NCBI GenBank assembly: GCA_945866505.1
Contig: CAMBHH010000002.1
Span: forward strand, 1-49,362
Length of the DNA stretch: 49,362 nt
Direction: 5' to 3'
DNA from: Flavobacterium psychrophilum
GTDB lineage: Bacteria > Bacteroidota > Bacteroidia > Flavobacteriales > Flavobacteriaceae
Made by a program: the position numbers and the translations under genes. The notes below the pieces were generated by a model. That model was not told the DNA's origin. It was given only the letters and a program-made list of their open reading frames with translations, and searched no databases. This document shows, one piece after another, positions 26,971 to 35,878 of this stretch (positions are counted from its first letter, which is position 1; each line of letters opens with the position of its first letter).

Positions 26971-27777
26971 TTAGAAAAGCCAAAGATACGCATTTGCAAA
27001 TCCATCCCGCCATAATTTTTCGTTATGTTGACCGCCTTTTACAATCTTCTTTTTGGTCAATTTCAAACATTCACATCGTTTTTCAGAAACTAAACTCTCT
27101 ATTTTGTTAAGGTCAGTGACCATATCGGCATCGCCTTCGTTATCGCCACAGAGAAAATAAATTTTGGTTTTAACCTTTGGAATTGTATTCGTCAATTCGA
27201 TAATTTCTTTTCGGTTGAACCAAAACGCGGGCGAAAAAATCCCCGCTTTACCAAAGACTTCTGGATATTTCAAAATCGCATAAAAGGAAACCAATCCGCC
27301 AAGTGAACATCCCATAATTCCAGTATTTCGAGCGTTAGTTCTTGTTCTGTATTTCTTGTCGATTTCTGGCTTGAGGGTTTTTACAATAAAATCGAGATAA
27401 TTATCGGCATTTCCACCGCCATATTTTGCGTTTTTGTATGGAGTTAATTCGTCTATACGTTTGTCTCCTCCGTGTTCAATCCCAACGACAATAACTTGTG
27501 CCTTGAGGCTATCAAGTTTTTCGTCAATATTCAATTCGCCTACAAAAGAAGTTGTAGCATCAAAAAGATTTTGTCCATCGTGCATATACATCACTGGATA
27601 TTTCTTCTGTGAAGTCTCGTAATTCTTTGGCAAATAAATCCAAATTTTCTTGGCAGTATTTAGTTGTGGTGATTCAATGGTAAAAGTAACAACCTGTTTT
27701 GAAGCCGTATTTTGCTGAGCAATAGTTTTTCCAGTTGCTACAAAAAGAAGAATAAGTAGTATTAATCGTTGCATCAT
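26971..27777 (-). CDS. Secreted esterase of the Fes/esterase D fold
   Basis: 268 residues with a signal peptide (MMQRLILLILLFVATGKTIAQ). An alpha/beta hydrolase of the putative-esterase family (PF00756 type, as in enterochelin esterase). Visible features are the early strand KKIWIYLPKNYE, YPVMYMHDGQNLFD, the nucleophile Ser158 in MGCSLGG, ICGDNEGDAD-like FLCGDNEGDADM for the acid, and a C-terminal His in KGGQHNEKLW. It is probably periplasmic. The substrate is not evident; carbohydrate esters or siderophore esters are possible in this family. It is divergent from the TerB-like gene at 27834. Confidence 0.9.
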   Translation of the reverse strand: MMQRLILLILLFVATGKTIAQQNTASKQVVTFTIESPQLNTAKKIWIYLPKNYETSQKKYPVMYMHDGQNLFDATTSFVGELNIDEKLDSLKAQVIVVGIEHGGDKRIDELTPYKNAKYGGGNADNYLDFIVKTLKPEIDKKYRTRTNARNTGIMGCSLGGLVSFYAILKYPEVFGKAGIFSPAFWFNRKEIIELTNTIPKVKTKIYFLCGDNEGDADMVTDLNKIESLVSEKRCECLKLTKKKIVKGGQHNEKLWRDGFANAYLWLF

Positions 27778-27833
27778 TGCTGCGTTTTGAGTTTTGAATA
27801 AAAAACAATATTTTAGCTAAAATTAATGAATAG

Positions 27834-28235
27834 ATGAACACTTACGAAGAAAAAATCAGTTTACTTTTAGAAATGATAGCTTTTTCTAATGTTGATGGAC
27901 AATTGCATAAAAGAGAATTCGACTTTTTGGCTATTGTTGCCAATGAATTAAAGATTAGCAAAGCTGTTTTTAATGATTTGTTCCATCAGGAATTGCCTCC
28001 AATTGTAATCAAATCTGAATTTGAGCGGTTTCATCAGTTTTATCGTCTGGCTTTATTAATGCATTCCGATGGAGTTTTGCACCCTAAAGAAGAAGTCGCC
28101 ATTTTGCAAATAGGAATCGATATGGGATTGAATCCACAGGTTACCAACCGCATTCTCAAAATGATGAAAAAGACGCAAAGCCCAATAATTGAAGCGAATC
28201 TTTTATTGGAAATTTTTAAAGAGCAGCATAATTAG
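27834..28235 (+). CDS. TerB-like domain protein
   Basis: 133 residues, all helical, matching the TerB/DjlA N-terminal fold. Two similar halves carry the metal-site-like signatures MIAFSNVDGQLHKREFDFLAIVANELKIS (15-43) and LLMHSDGVLHPKEEVAILQIGIDMGLN (77-103), each with an acidic residue before G and E/D four to five residues later. TerB proteins sense stress at the membrane in tellurite-resistance operons. No other ter gene is nearby, so a general stress or metal role is only inference. A weak promoter-like TATTTTAG lies at 27809-27816 with TTG 19 bases upstream. It is cytoplasmic. Confidence 0.85.
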   Translation: MNTYEEKISLLLEMIAFSNVDGQLHKREFDFLAIVANELKISKAVFNDLFHQELPPIVIKSEFERFHQFYRLALLMHSDGVLHPKEEVAILQIGIDMGLNPQVTNRILKMMKKTQSPIIEANLLLEIFKEQHN

Positions 28236-28301
28236 GGTTGAATTTAAAACCACCATTTTATTTTGCACTATAGGTTAGGATTTTTCCATCCAAAACAATA
28301 A

Positions 28302-28988
28302 TTATTTTTTAAAATCTTTTGCAAAAAGCTCCACAAAGTATCCTATTACAAGGAAATCGCGTCCAGTTTCATCATTGATTTTATAATCAAATTGATGTAG
28401 ATACCCTAGTTGTAAAGTAGTAGCTTTTGTTGGTTTGAAATTGAAAGTTACCAAGGTTCTATTTCTTTCGAAATAGGGCTCTTTATTCGTAAAAAAAAGT
28501 TCATCGCTAATCGCTATTTGAAAAGGTTTAAAATCTTTAGTGTTCTTACCAAAAGGATAGGAAAGTCCGAGTCTATATCTAAATCGATTATGATATCCAT
28601 CGCTCGTGAATCTTAATTCTGTTCGAAATCGCTGCTCTAGAATTATTTTTCCAATGGATTGATTGTTGGTAATTTGCGGCCAAACTCTAAATTCGTTATT
28701 TTTTTTTGGAGTAACAAAGTCGCCGCCATCTTGAAAAGTTTGGTAGCTTCCTGCCCCAATAGTCAACAAAACAGAAGTATGAAATTTATAATTTACGGCC
28801 GCTTTATATTCATAATAGTGAAAATCATCATAAAAGCCTAATGAACGCAATTGCGTTTCACCGAAAACGCTCCATTTTTTATCAAATTTGTATTTCAAAT
28901 TTAAGATATTCCAACTTCCTAAATCAGAATATTGAGCAAAAGATACATTCAGAGAAATCAATGCAATGGTTAAAAGTAATAACTTCAT
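28302..28988 (-). CDS. DUF2490 outer-membrane-type protein
   Basis: 228 residues: signal peptide (MKLLLLTIALISLNVSFAQ), then amphipathic beta strands throughout, such as WSVFGETQLRSLGFYDDFHYYEYKAAVNYKFHTSVLLTIGAGSY, ILEQRFRTELRF, NRFRYRLGLSYPF, PFQIAISDELFF and RTLVTFNFKPTKATTLQLGYLHQFD, with a closing aromatic strand FLVIGYFVEL. This is the DUF2490 pattern, a predicted beta-barrel of the outer membrane with unknown function. It is convergent with the TerB-like gene and downstream of rlmF on the same strand, separated by about 45 bases. Confidence 0.9.
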   Translation of the reverse strand: MKLLLLTIALISLNVSFAQYSDLGSWNILNLKYKFDKKWSVFGETQLRSLGFYDDFHYYEYKAAVNYKFHTSVLLTIGAGSYQTFQDGGDFVTPKKNNEFRVWPQITNNQSIGKIILEQRFRTELRFTSDGYHNRFRYRLGLSYPFGKNTKDFKPFQIAISDELFFTNKEPYFERNRTLVTFNFKPTKATTLQLGYLHQFDYKINDETGRDFLVIGYFVELFAKDFKK

Positions 28989-29033
28989 AAATCACTTTTT
29001 TTCAAAAGGTTGTAAAGGGACATTTTTTTTCAA

Positions 29034-30005
29034 TTAAAAAACTGTTTTTTCTGGTTCAAACTTCCAGTTCTTCTGTTGTGCTTCAGTTTGAAAAGTCCAC
29101 ACCAAGATGCGACTAGTTTTCTGTCCTTGCGCCATATCAATAGTTTTTACTTCGACCACATTTACTTTATTCAGGGTTTTGTATAAGCTGGAAAGATTTT
29201 CTTTTTTGGAAACTAAAGTCGTAAACCAAAGGCATTGCATCGGGTATTTAGCACTTTCGAAAATCATTTGGGTTATGAAACCCAATTCGCCACCTTCGCA
29301 CCATAATTCGGCGTTTTGTCCACCAAAATTTAGAACTGGTTTAGTTGTTCTGGTGTTTTCGAGGTTGTTGACTTTGCGAATCGATGATTTAGTTGCTTCA
29401 TCCTGTGAGTTATGAAACGGTGGATTGCAAATTGTAAGCGAAAATCGATCTTCGGGCGTGATGATGTTTTTGAAAATAAAGCGGGATTCAGTTTGTAATT
29501 GTAAACTGATAAAATCTATTAATTTTGGATTGTCCTCAATGATTTTTTTGCAATTTTGAATGGCGTTTTCGTCAATTTCTGTACCAACGAATGACCAACC
29601 ATAAACGGAATTTCCCAAAATGGGATAAATACAATTGGCTCCAATTCCAATGTCTAAAACTTGCACATTTTCGCCTTCCGGAATGATGCCGTTGTTGTTG
29701 GAAGCCAACAAATCGGCGATATAATGGATATAATCCACGCGACCTGGAATGGGTGGGCAAAGATAATTTTCGGGAATATCCCATTTTTTGATGTCGTAGT
29801 TGTCAATAAGTAGGGCTTTATTGAGTGCTTTTACAGCATCGGGATTACTAAAATCTATAGTTTCTTCTGAATTTTCAGGACTGAATTTATTTGCAGCAAC
29901 AAATTGCTCAAGTTCTGGGCTAACTGAAGTTAATTGCTCAAAATTATATCCCAATCGGTGCTGATTTCTAGGATGTAAATTCGTTTTTTCGATGATCGGT
30001 TTCAA
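29034..30005 (-). CDS. rlmF: 23S rRNA (adenine(1618)-N(6))-methyltransferase RlmF
   Basis: About 323 residues from the chosen TTG start. The S-adenosylmethionine-dependent enzyme methylates A1618 of 23S rRNA. Family signatures are LHPRNQHRLGYNFEQL, ENYLCPPIPGRVDYIHYIADLL, VLDIGIGANCIYP (SAM loop), WSFVGTEIDENAI, the amino-methyltransferase motif NPPFHNSQDEA and GELGFITQMI. The frame stays open up to an ATG at 30125, but those 40 extra residues are not family-like. A -7 promoter element (complement of 30028-30035) lies inside them, and they overlap the divergent hydrolase gene. The TTG complementary to 30003-30005, 22 bases after that element, is the best start. Confidence 0.93.
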   Translation of the reverse strand: MKPIIEKTNLHPRNQHRLGYNFEQLTSVSPELEQFVAANKFSPENSEETIDFSNPDAVKALNKALLIDNYDIKKWDIPENYLCPPIPGRVDYIHYIADLLASNNNGIIPEGENVQVLDIGIGANCIYPILGNSVYGWSFVGTEIDENAIQNCKKIIEDNPKLIDFISLQLQTESRFIFKNIITPEDRFSLTICNPPFHNSQDEATKSSIRKVNNLENTRTTKPVLNFGGQNAELWCEGGELGFITQMIFESAKYPMQCLWFTTLVSKKENLSSLYKTLNKVNVVEVKTIDMAQGQKTSRILVWTFQTEAQQKNWKFEPEKTVF

Positions 30006-30027
30006 TTTCTTTTTCTTTATTTCGATG

Positions 30028-30035
30028 CAAATATA
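30028..30035 (-). promoter_or_regulatory. -7 element of rlmF
   Basis: TATATTTG on the minus strand matches TAnnTTTG. It decides the rlmF start because the upstream in-frame ATG would not be transcribed from it. Confidence 0.5.
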
Positions 30036-30081
30036 GTTATTAAAATTGGTTACTTTTATGGTTCTAAAATGGGAAGTATCG

Positions 30082-30951
30082 ATGAGAGCCAAACTTTTGA
30101 GATTTAAGTTTAACATTAAATACATTTTTTATAGTTTAATACTTTTATATTTCATCTTGTGTCAGGCGTGTATGAAAATGCGAATGAGTACATCTGAAAC
30201 TAAAGTTTTTTTCGACACGGCAAAGACTACTTATTCAGATCAGACTTTTACTTTTGACGGCTTTAAAATTCATTATATTCAAACTGGAAATGAGCAAAAA
30301 CCTACATTATTTTTTGTACATGGTTCACCTGGAAGTTGGGATGCCTATAAAGATTATTTGAAAGACAGTTTACTGCTTAAAAAATACAGGTTGATTGCTA
30401 TTGACAGACCGGGTTTTGGTTATAGTGATTTTGGTTCAGCCGAAGATTTACAAGTTCAAGCGGTACATATTTCAAGATTTCTCAAAACTATTGACAATCA
30501 AAAACCAATTGTCTTAATAGGTCATTCTATGGGCGGTCCGGTTGTTGTAAAAATGGCAACTTTAGAACCAAAACGCTATAGCCATCTTGTTATTCTTGCT
30601 GGCGCTATTGATCCAAAAGCCGAAAAACCAGAAATCTGGAGGTGTTTTATTATGAAAAAACCAATTCGGTATTTAATTCCCGGTGCTTTGCGACCTGCGA
30701 ATGATGAGCTTTGGTGGCTCAAGAGCGATTTAATTGACTTGAAACCGACATTAAAAAATATAATTTCTGACGTTACTATTATTCATGGAACTAAAGACCC
30801 ACTTGTTCCATATTCAAATATGGCTTTTATGCAAAAAGAATTTATTAATGCAAAATCTATTGACGCCATTCCGATAGAAAATGCAAATCATTTTATCCCG
30901 TGGGAGTATTATGACGAGATTAGAAATGTTTTGCTAGACTTGAAATTATAA
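30082..30951 (+). CDS. Alpha/beta hydrolase, membrane-anchored or lipoprotein
   Basis: About 289 residues from the ATG at 30082. An N-terminal hydrophobic segment (YIFYSLILLYFILCQAC) could be a membrane anchor or, with the Cys after QA, a weak lipobox. The hydrolase fold follows. HGSPGSWDAY forms the oxyanion loop, DRPGFGYSD a conserved turn, GHSMGG carries the nucleophile Ser, HGTKDPLVP the Asp and NANHFIPWE the His. The substrate is unknown. The frame extends upstream to a TTG at 30046 and an ATG at 30058, but 30082 places the basic residues MRAKLLRFK directly before the hydrophobic core. It is divergent from rlmF and convergent, 5 bases apart, with thiamine diphosphokinase. Confidence 0.88.
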   Translation: MRAKLLRFKFNIKYIFYSLILLYFILCQACMKMRMSTSETKVFFDTAKTTYSDQTFTFDGFKIHYIQTGNEQKPTLFFVHGSPGSWDAYKDYLKDSLLLKKYRLIAIDRPGFGYSDFGSAEDLQVQAVHISRFLKTIDNQKPIVLIGHSMGGPVVVKMATLEPKRYSHLVILAGAIDPKAEKPEIWRCFIMKKPIRYLIPGALRPANDELWWLKSDLIDLKPTLKNIISDVTIIHGTKDPLVPYSNMAFMQKEFINAKSIDAIPIENANHFIPWEYYDEIRNVLLDLKL

Positions 30952-30956
30952 GTACT

Positions 30957-31619
30957 TTAATCCCAACATTCCATTAACAACAAATCGCCTTCAAGATGTT
31001 TTATGATAACTAATCCATCTTCTGCAACGTGATTGCTGCTTCCGGTTCGGTAACCAATGGTTAGATTGTCATTTTCTAGGGGATAAAATAAATTCTTGGA
31101 ATGAATTCCGGTTACGTGACCAATAGGAATTAATGAAATGGTTGTGTTTTTTGGATACCATTTTTCATATTTTTTGGGTAATAAAAACACTTTTGAATGG
31201 TCGTCGAGTACCACGATTTTTAGTGCATTTCTGTATCTTGTGATGTTCGTGATATTGGTTATAGTATGATCGGCACGTTTTCCTGTTGCCCAAACCACGT
31301 TGACAGCTGGTATCTTTCGTTCGATAAGATAATCGAAAGCTTTCTCTAAATCGGTTTTGTTTTGATCGGGTGTGAAAACAATTTCTAATGGATATTGTTT
31401 CTCTTTGTAATAGTTAGGATCGAAACCTCGGTCGAAATCACCTAGCAAAACATCGACTTTTATTCCCAAATCTAAAACTCTTTCCATAGCAGAGTCCAAC
31501 ACGATAACTAATGGTGACCATTCGAGTAATTGTCCTAATAACTCGGGATTACAGGAAGCACCGTTGGCAATGATTAGAGCGGGTTCTTGGTCATCGCGAA
31601 CGATGTGGTGTGAAGACAT
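30957..31619 (-). CDS. thiN: Thiamine diphosphokinase
   Basis: 220 residues. It transfers pyrophosphate from ATP to thiamine, giving the cofactor thiamine diphosphate. Signature segments are PALIIANGASC, VLDSAMERVLDLGIKVDVLLGDFDR (ATP/Mg site), FTPDQNKTDLEKAFDYL and VVWATGKRADHTITNI, followed by the C-terminal thiamine-binding beta domain TISLIPIGHVTGIHSKNLFYPL with TIGYRTGSSN. This is the bacterial/eukaryotic TPK fold rather than ThiL, so it uses thiamine itself as substrate. It is cytoplasmic. No thiamine riboswitch was recognised upstream. Confidence 0.94.
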   Translation of the reverse strand: MSSHHIVRDDQEPALIIANGASCNPELLGQLLEWSPLVIVLDSAMERVLDLGIKVDVLLGDFDRGFDPNYYKEKQYPLEIVFTPDQNKTDLEKAFDYLIERKIPAVNVVWATGKRADHTITNITNITRYRNALKIVVLDDHSKVFLLPKKYEKWYPKNTTISLIPIGHVTGIHSKNLFYPLENDNLTIGYRTGSSNHVAEDGLVIIKHLEGDLLLMECWD

Positions 31620-31683
31620 TTGATTTTTGAATTTTGAGTTCTGATTTTAAATTTCAGAAAGTAGAAATTAAAATAAGGAAAAT

Positions 31684-31724
31684 AGAGTTTAGATTTTTGT
31701 AAATATATGAAAAATCTAAACTCT
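31684..31724 (-). terminator. Inverted repeat after the DUF4249 gene
   Basis: A perfect 15-bp stem (31684-31698 with 31710-31724) with an 11-base loop lies 18 bases past the DUF4249 stop codon. The following minus-strand sequence has only a short T-run (ATTTT), so it is a moderate terminator or mRNA 3'-end stabiliser. Confidence 0.55.
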
Positions 31725-31742
31725 GAAATCTTCAATCTTTAA

Positions 31743-32576
31743 CTATTCGATGGTGTGACTGCCAGAATCTATTTCTGAAAGATGGAAAAAGCCAAAAGGG
31801 AAATTATTCGGATCAGTTGAATTAACTATATTTCCACGCAAAGTCGCTGGTGCTGTGGCGAAAGGAGCTCCGCCAGTAGAGCCTGCCAAATTGATTAATT
31901 TGCTCATATAGTTATTGTATTTTACTGTAATTCCCTGAATAGTGTATTCTACGATATCACCTTTTTTGAGTTCGTCTTGGTAAACGGCAAACATAAGGTT
32001 CCCTTGAGTAAATTTGTCATCAAGTACTCCGTATTCTGGAAAAACAAAATTACTATTTTTGGCACTTACAAGATAATAATTGTCTTCAGTTCCATTATCT
32101 TCAAAATAAAATTTGAATTCAATGAAATCTTTTCCTCCAAAACCTGGTTTTAAATTTTGCTCTGTTTTTGCAATTTCAGGAGTAGGCATAAATTGGGATG
32201 TTGCAGTGTAAGTTTGTCCATTATATACAATTGTAAGGGTATAATTATTGTTGATAATTGGTATGAAATTGTTGCAAATGTATTCTCCAGTTTGTCCATT
32301 TTCAATAAACTGATAGGCAAGGGGTGAACCCAAATTTATGTTGGTTATAGAGACTATCGCTCCTGTTGCCACCGGAACAGAACTAGAATAATAATCTGTT
32401 GTGGTGGTTAATATAATTTTTTGAACGTTTCCTGTTGTTCCTTTTTGCCATTTGATAGAGGCATCGATAACTAGTTTTGGAGCTACGGTATCTAATTTGA
32501 CATCAACAACATCCTCGCAACTTATAAGAGAAAAAGAGGTTATTAGGAAAGCTATGATTAGTTTTATATTTTTCAT
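31743..32576 (-). CDS. DUF4249 outer-membrane lipoprotein
   Basis: 277 residues. The N-terminus MKNIKLIIAFLITSFSLISCEDVV is a lipoprotein signal with LISC lipobox (Cys20), followed by acidic residues. The mature part has the DUF4249 pattern: PKLVIDASIKWQKG, VSITNINLGSPLAYQF, GEYICN, YTLTIVYNGQTYTATSQFMPTPEI and the C-terminal RGNIVNSTDPNNFPFGFFHLSE. It begins 4 bases after the TonB receptor gene and is very probably translated with it. Such pairs act like SusC/SusD, so this protein probably captures a ligand for the receptor. The ligand is unknown. Confidence 0.93.
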   Translation of the reverse strand: MKNIKLIIAFLITSFSLISCEDVVDVKLDTVAPKLVIDASIKWQKGTTGNVQKIILTTTTDYYSSSVPVATGAIVSITNINLGSPLAYQFIENGQTGEYICNNFIPIINNNYTLTIVYNGQTYTATSQFMPTPEIAKTEQNLKPGFGGKDFIEFKFYFEDNGTEDNYYLVSAKNSNFVFPEYGVLDDKFTQGNLMFAVYQDELKKGDIVEYTIQGITVKYNNYMSKLINLAGSTGGAPFATAPATLRGNIVNSTDPNNFPFGFFHLSEIDSGSHTIE

Positions 32577-32580
32577 CGTA

Positions 32581-34956
32581 CTAAAATTTAAAATTATAAG
32601 AAACAGAAGGTACAGCTCCGAAAATAGATAATCTAACGGCTTCGTTTGTACCTGTTTCTAAATTTTGTCTAAAATTGATTGAAGCTGCATTTTGACGGTT
32701 GTATATATTGTAAATGCTAAAAACCCACTCGCTTTGCCAGCCTTTTCTCTTATCTGGTTTTGGTATATAAGTTGCTGAAATATCTAAGTGATGGTAGGCT
32801 GGAAGGCTACTTGCATTTCGCTCTCCATAGCTTGGAACAGTAATTCCTTGATATACATATTGCCCATTTGGATAGGTAACAGGTTGCCCAGTTTGAAGAG
32901 TAAAATTACCGCCAAAGTTCCATTTTTCATTCAATTTATAATTTGCTGTCACGGCAAGATTATGTAATTTGTCATAAGCTGATCGATACCAATCTCCATT
33001 ATTAATTCCTATTTCGTCGGCGGTCCTTCCGGGTGTTCTTTGTTGAGATTTAGACAAAGTATAAGCAATCCACCCATTGAATTTCCCTATATTTTTTCGA
33101 AGTAAAATTTCTAAACCATAAGAACGCATTTCACCATTCAAAATAACTTGTTCGAGGGCTTCATTGGCCACTAAATCGGCACCATCGATGTAATCTATTC
33201 GATTTTTGATTGTTTTATAAAAACTTTCTACTTCTAATGTGTAACTATCTTCTTTAAAATTATTAAAATAACCAATCGCAACTTGATCAGCGATTTGTGG
33301 TTTGATGTAATTGTCGCTCGGCGTCCAAACATCTAGTGGAGTAGGAGAAGCAGTATTAGAAACTAGTTGAAGGTATTGCGTCATTCTGTTATAACTAGCT
33401 TTTACTGATTGGTTCTGGTTCAATTCATAAGCAGCTGAAAAACGAGGTTCTAAATTATCAAAACTAATAATTTTTTTATTTTTTTCATAAAAAGAAGTTC
33501 CGATGGGAGTCCCTTTTTCATAAATTTTTAAGTCGGCATCGTAATATACTGGTTGGTTGTTTGTGTATAAATTTACCGTTGAACTCCCCAATCGGCTAAA
33601 CATACTGTAACGAAGTCCATAGTTTATAGCTATTTTATCCGATAATCTTTGTTCGGCTTCAAAATAGATAGCATTTTCAAAAGCATACTTTTTGTCTAAT
33701 TGTTTGAAATTTATACTAGAATCTACATTTATAGGTTCAATAGTTCCAGGATTGAAATCATAATAAATAGCATTATATCCATAGTTTAATTTGATGTTTT
33801 TGGAAAGATAATGCTTGAAATCATATTTCAGATTGTAATTTTTAATCCCTGAATCCCAATTGAATCCAATAAAATCAAGAGTCAAACCATAAAAATAATC
33901 GCTATAAATAAGGGATAGATTCGAAAATAATTTGTCGCTAAATAGGTGATTCCATCTCAGGTTTAGAGTGGAGTTACCATAGGTGTTGGCAAAAGATTGG
34001 TTTAACGAAAATACATCACGACCAAAATAACCTGATAAAAAGAGGTTATTATTTGGGTTCAATTTGTAGTTTAATTTGGTGTTTAAATCATAGAAATAGG
34101 CTGAATTCTCATTACCGGATAGCTTTAGAAATAGATGAGCATAAGAACCTCGACCGGCAACTAAAAATGAACCTTTATCTTGCACAATTGGTCCTTCGGC
34201 AAGAATTCTGCTGGAAATCAAGCCAATTCCACCATTCATGTGAAAGTCTTTACTATTTCCTTCTTTCTGATAAATGTCTAAAACAGAGGAAGCGCGACCG
34301 CCAAATTTAGAAGGAATTCCACCTTTATACAATTTCAAATCTTTAATCGCATCAGGATTGAATACCGAGAAAAAGCCAAAAACGTGAGAAGAATTGAAAA
34401 TAGTAGCCTCGTCCAAAAGAATTAAATTTTGGTCTGCACCGCCACCACGAACATTAAATCCGGATTGCCCTTCACCAGCACTGGTAACGCCTGGAAGAAA
34501 CAAAATAGATTTGATAACATCTACTTCACCCAAAACCACGGGCATTTTTTTAATAGTCGAAATGGATAATTTGTTGACACTCATTTCAGGTTTTCGGATG
34601 TTGGCGGTTGTTTTTTCGGAAGTGATGATTACTTCTTTTAATTCCTGACCTGATTCGCTTAGCAAATAATTTTTTTTGGTGTTTTGGGTCAACGAAATTT
34701 TTTCTGTTATAGTGGCAAACCCTACATAGCTGATAACAATTTCGTAATCTCCTTTGGGTAAAGTTAAAGAGTAAAAACCATATTCGTTAGTTGCGATTCC
34801 AGTCTTAAGTCCAGTTATCGAAACATTTACACCGATTAAGGTTTCGTTACTGTTTTCATTAGAAATAGTTCCCGAAAGGGTGAATTTTTCTTGTGCTAAA
34901 ACGGATATAGTAGTTAAAAAAAAGAGTGTAAGCGTGACAATTTTCTTCGAAATCAT
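32581..34956 (-). CDS. TonB-dependent receptor with CarboxypepD-like N-terminal domain
   Basis: About 791 residues from the ATG at 34956. A signal peptide (MISKKIVTLTLFFLTTISVLAQ) is followed by a carboxypeptidase-regulatory-like beta-sandwich (FTLSGTISNENSNETLIGVNVSI to about residue 110) and a plug domain (LGEVDVIKSILFLPGVTSAGEGQSGFNVRGGGADQNLILLDEATIFN). A 22-strand type barrel ends in FGAVPSVSYNFKF, with the terminal aromatic residue. It imports an unknown ligand across the outer membrane, driven by TonB. The frame also has a TTG at 34977, but that codon lies inside the -7 element, so 34956 is the start. It is the first gene of a pair with the DUF4249 lipoprotein. Confidence 0.95.
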   Translation of the reverse strand: MISKKIVTLTLFFLTTISVLAQEKFTLSGTISNENSNETLIGVNVSITGLKTGIATNEYGFYSLTLPKGDYEIVISYVGFATITEKISLTQNTKKNYLLSESGQELKEVIITSEKTTANIRKPEMSVNKLSISTIKKMPVVLGEVDVIKSILFLPGVTSAGEGQSGFNVRGGGADQNLILLDEATIFNSSHVFGFFSVFNPDAIKDLKLYKGGIPSKFGGRASSVLDIYQKEGNSKDFHMNGGIGLISSRILAEGPIVQDKGSFLVAGRGSYAHLFLKLSGNENSAYFYDLNTKLNYKLNPNNNLFLSGYFGRDVFSLNQSFANTYGNSTLNLRWNHLFSDKLFSNLSLIYSDYFYGLTLDFIGFNWDSGIKNYNLKYDFKHYLSKNIKLNYGYNAIYYDFNPGTIEPINVDSSINFKQLDKKYAFENAIYFEAEQRLSDKIAINYGLRYSMFSRLGSSTVNLYTNNQPVYYDADLKIYEKGTPIGTSFYEKNKKIISFDNLEPRFSAAYELNQNQSVKASYNRMTQYLQLVSNTASPTPLDVWTPSDNYIKPQIADQVAIGYFNNFKEDSYTLEVESFYKTIKNRIDYIDGADLVANEALEQVILNGEMRSYGLEILLRKNIGKFNGWIAYTLSKSQQRTPGRTADEIGINNGDWYRSAYDKLHNLAVTANYKLNEKWNFGGNFTLQTGQPVTYPNGQYVYQGITVPSYGERNASSLPAYHHLDISATYIPKPDKRKGWQSEWVFSIYNIYNRQNAASINFRQNLETGTNEAVRLSIFGAVPSVSYNFKF

Positions 34957-34974
34957 AGGATTAAATTTGAGTTG

Positions 34975-34982
34975 CAAATTTA
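34975..34982 (-). promoter_or_regulatory. -7 element of the TonB receptor gene
   Basis: TAAATTTG on the minus strand, 18 bases before the ATG. A TTG lies 25 bases upstream, longer than the usual spacing. Confidence 0.5.
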
Positions 34983-35084
34983 GTTAAGTTATTTGCTGTT
35001 TGTAATTCAACGACCGTTAAAGTTACATGAACAATTGTTAAATTTTTGTCTAAAAACTATTTGTCATTTTTTTTGGCTATAAAA

Positions 35085-35456
35085 TTATACTTTCCGAATT
35101 AATTTCTTTTTCAAGTTTTCTTCCACTCTAAATGCTACAATTCTAGATATTAAATCTAAAGGCAAGTGTTGAGTCAAAGGAAATTGTACGGAACCCTTTC
35201 CCTGTTTGTAAACTGATAATTCTTCCTTGAATTGCGAATGTCCAGTAGGGGTCGCATAAAAACCAATATGATTTTTGTAAACAGCAAAATACACCAACAT
35301 TCCGTGAGATTTGTAAGCGGGCATATTGTAACTGATGACTTCTTCAGCTTCTGGCGCTGCTTTTTTTATGGTTTGTCGTATTTGTTCTAAAAGAATTTGC
35401 ACTTGGGGAGTTTGAAAGGCAATATATTCATCGATATTTTTGAAAGGCGTTTTCAC
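35085..35456 (-). CDS. DUF1801 (YdhG-like) family protein
   Basis: 123 residues. MKTPFKNIDEYIAFQTPQVQILLEQIRQTIKKAAPEAEEVISYNMPAYKSHGMLVYFAVYKNHIGFYATP is the classic DUF1801 start, and the C-terminus with KGSVQFPLTQHLPLDLISRIVAFRVEEN is also typical. The family has been linked to iron handling through the Bacillus frataxin-like protein YdhG, but the function here is not established. It starts 5 bases after the SRPBCC gene and is probably co-translated with it. It is cytoplasmic. Confidence 0.92.
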   Translation of the reverse strand: MKTPFKNIDEYIAFQTPQVQILLEQIRQTIKKAAPEAEEVISYNMPAYKSHGMLVYFAVYKNHIGFYATPTGHSQFKEELSVYKQGKGSVQFPLTQHLPLDLISRIVAFRVEENLKKKLIRKV

Positions 35457-35461
35457 AACAA

Positions 35462-35878
35462 TTATTTTTCAACATAATTTTTAAAATTATTTAAAATTGC
35501 CTGCCAACCAAATTTTTGCAATTCGAGTGTATTCTCGGTTTCAGCTTCAAAAGTTTCTATTAACTGCACTCCATTGTCCGTTTGGAAAAAAGTGATAATT
35601 ACTTTTCTATCGTCTAAAAGCGTATAACTAATTTTTTCATTGGGTATTACCTCTGTATAAATTCCATCGAAGTCAAAACCAGAGCTACCGTCTTTGGCCT
35701 CCATTCTGGCAAGGAATTGACCTCCAATTCTCAGATCATTTTGCGCTCTTGTAGTATGCCAATCTTTGGAAGCGTGAATCCATTTTGTAACGTGTTCAGG
35801 TTTTGTCCAAAACTCCCAAACTTTATCAATTGGAGCATTGACAAGGGTTTCTACTGTTATAGTTTCTTTGATTGTCAT
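35462..35878 (-). CDS. SRPBCC / AHSA1-domain protein
   Basis: 138 residues of the START-like hydrophobic-cavity fold. ITVETLVNAPIDKVWEFWTKPEHVTKWIHASKDWHT opens the domain, FDFDGIYTEVIPNEKISYTLLDDRKVIITFF forms the central strands, and the final helix LQKFGWQAILNNFKNYVEK closes it. This is the Aha1 C-terminal-like group common as small stand-alone bacterial proteins that bind hydrophobic ligands; the ligand is unknown. It is first of a two-gene unit with the DUF1801 gene. No confident promoter was found. Confidence 0.92.
   Translation of the reverse strand: MTIKETITVETLVNAPIDKVWEFWTKPEHVTKWIHASKDWHTTRAQNDLRIGGQFLARMEAKDGSSGFDFDGIYTEVIPNEKISYTLLDDRKVIITFFQTDNGVQLIETFEAETENTLELQKFGWQAILNNFKNYVEK

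Noticed and set aside
29126..30125. Use of the longest rlmF frame starting at 30125
   Set aside because: A promoter -7 element is inside it, it overlaps a divergent gene, and the extra residues do not look like RlmF.
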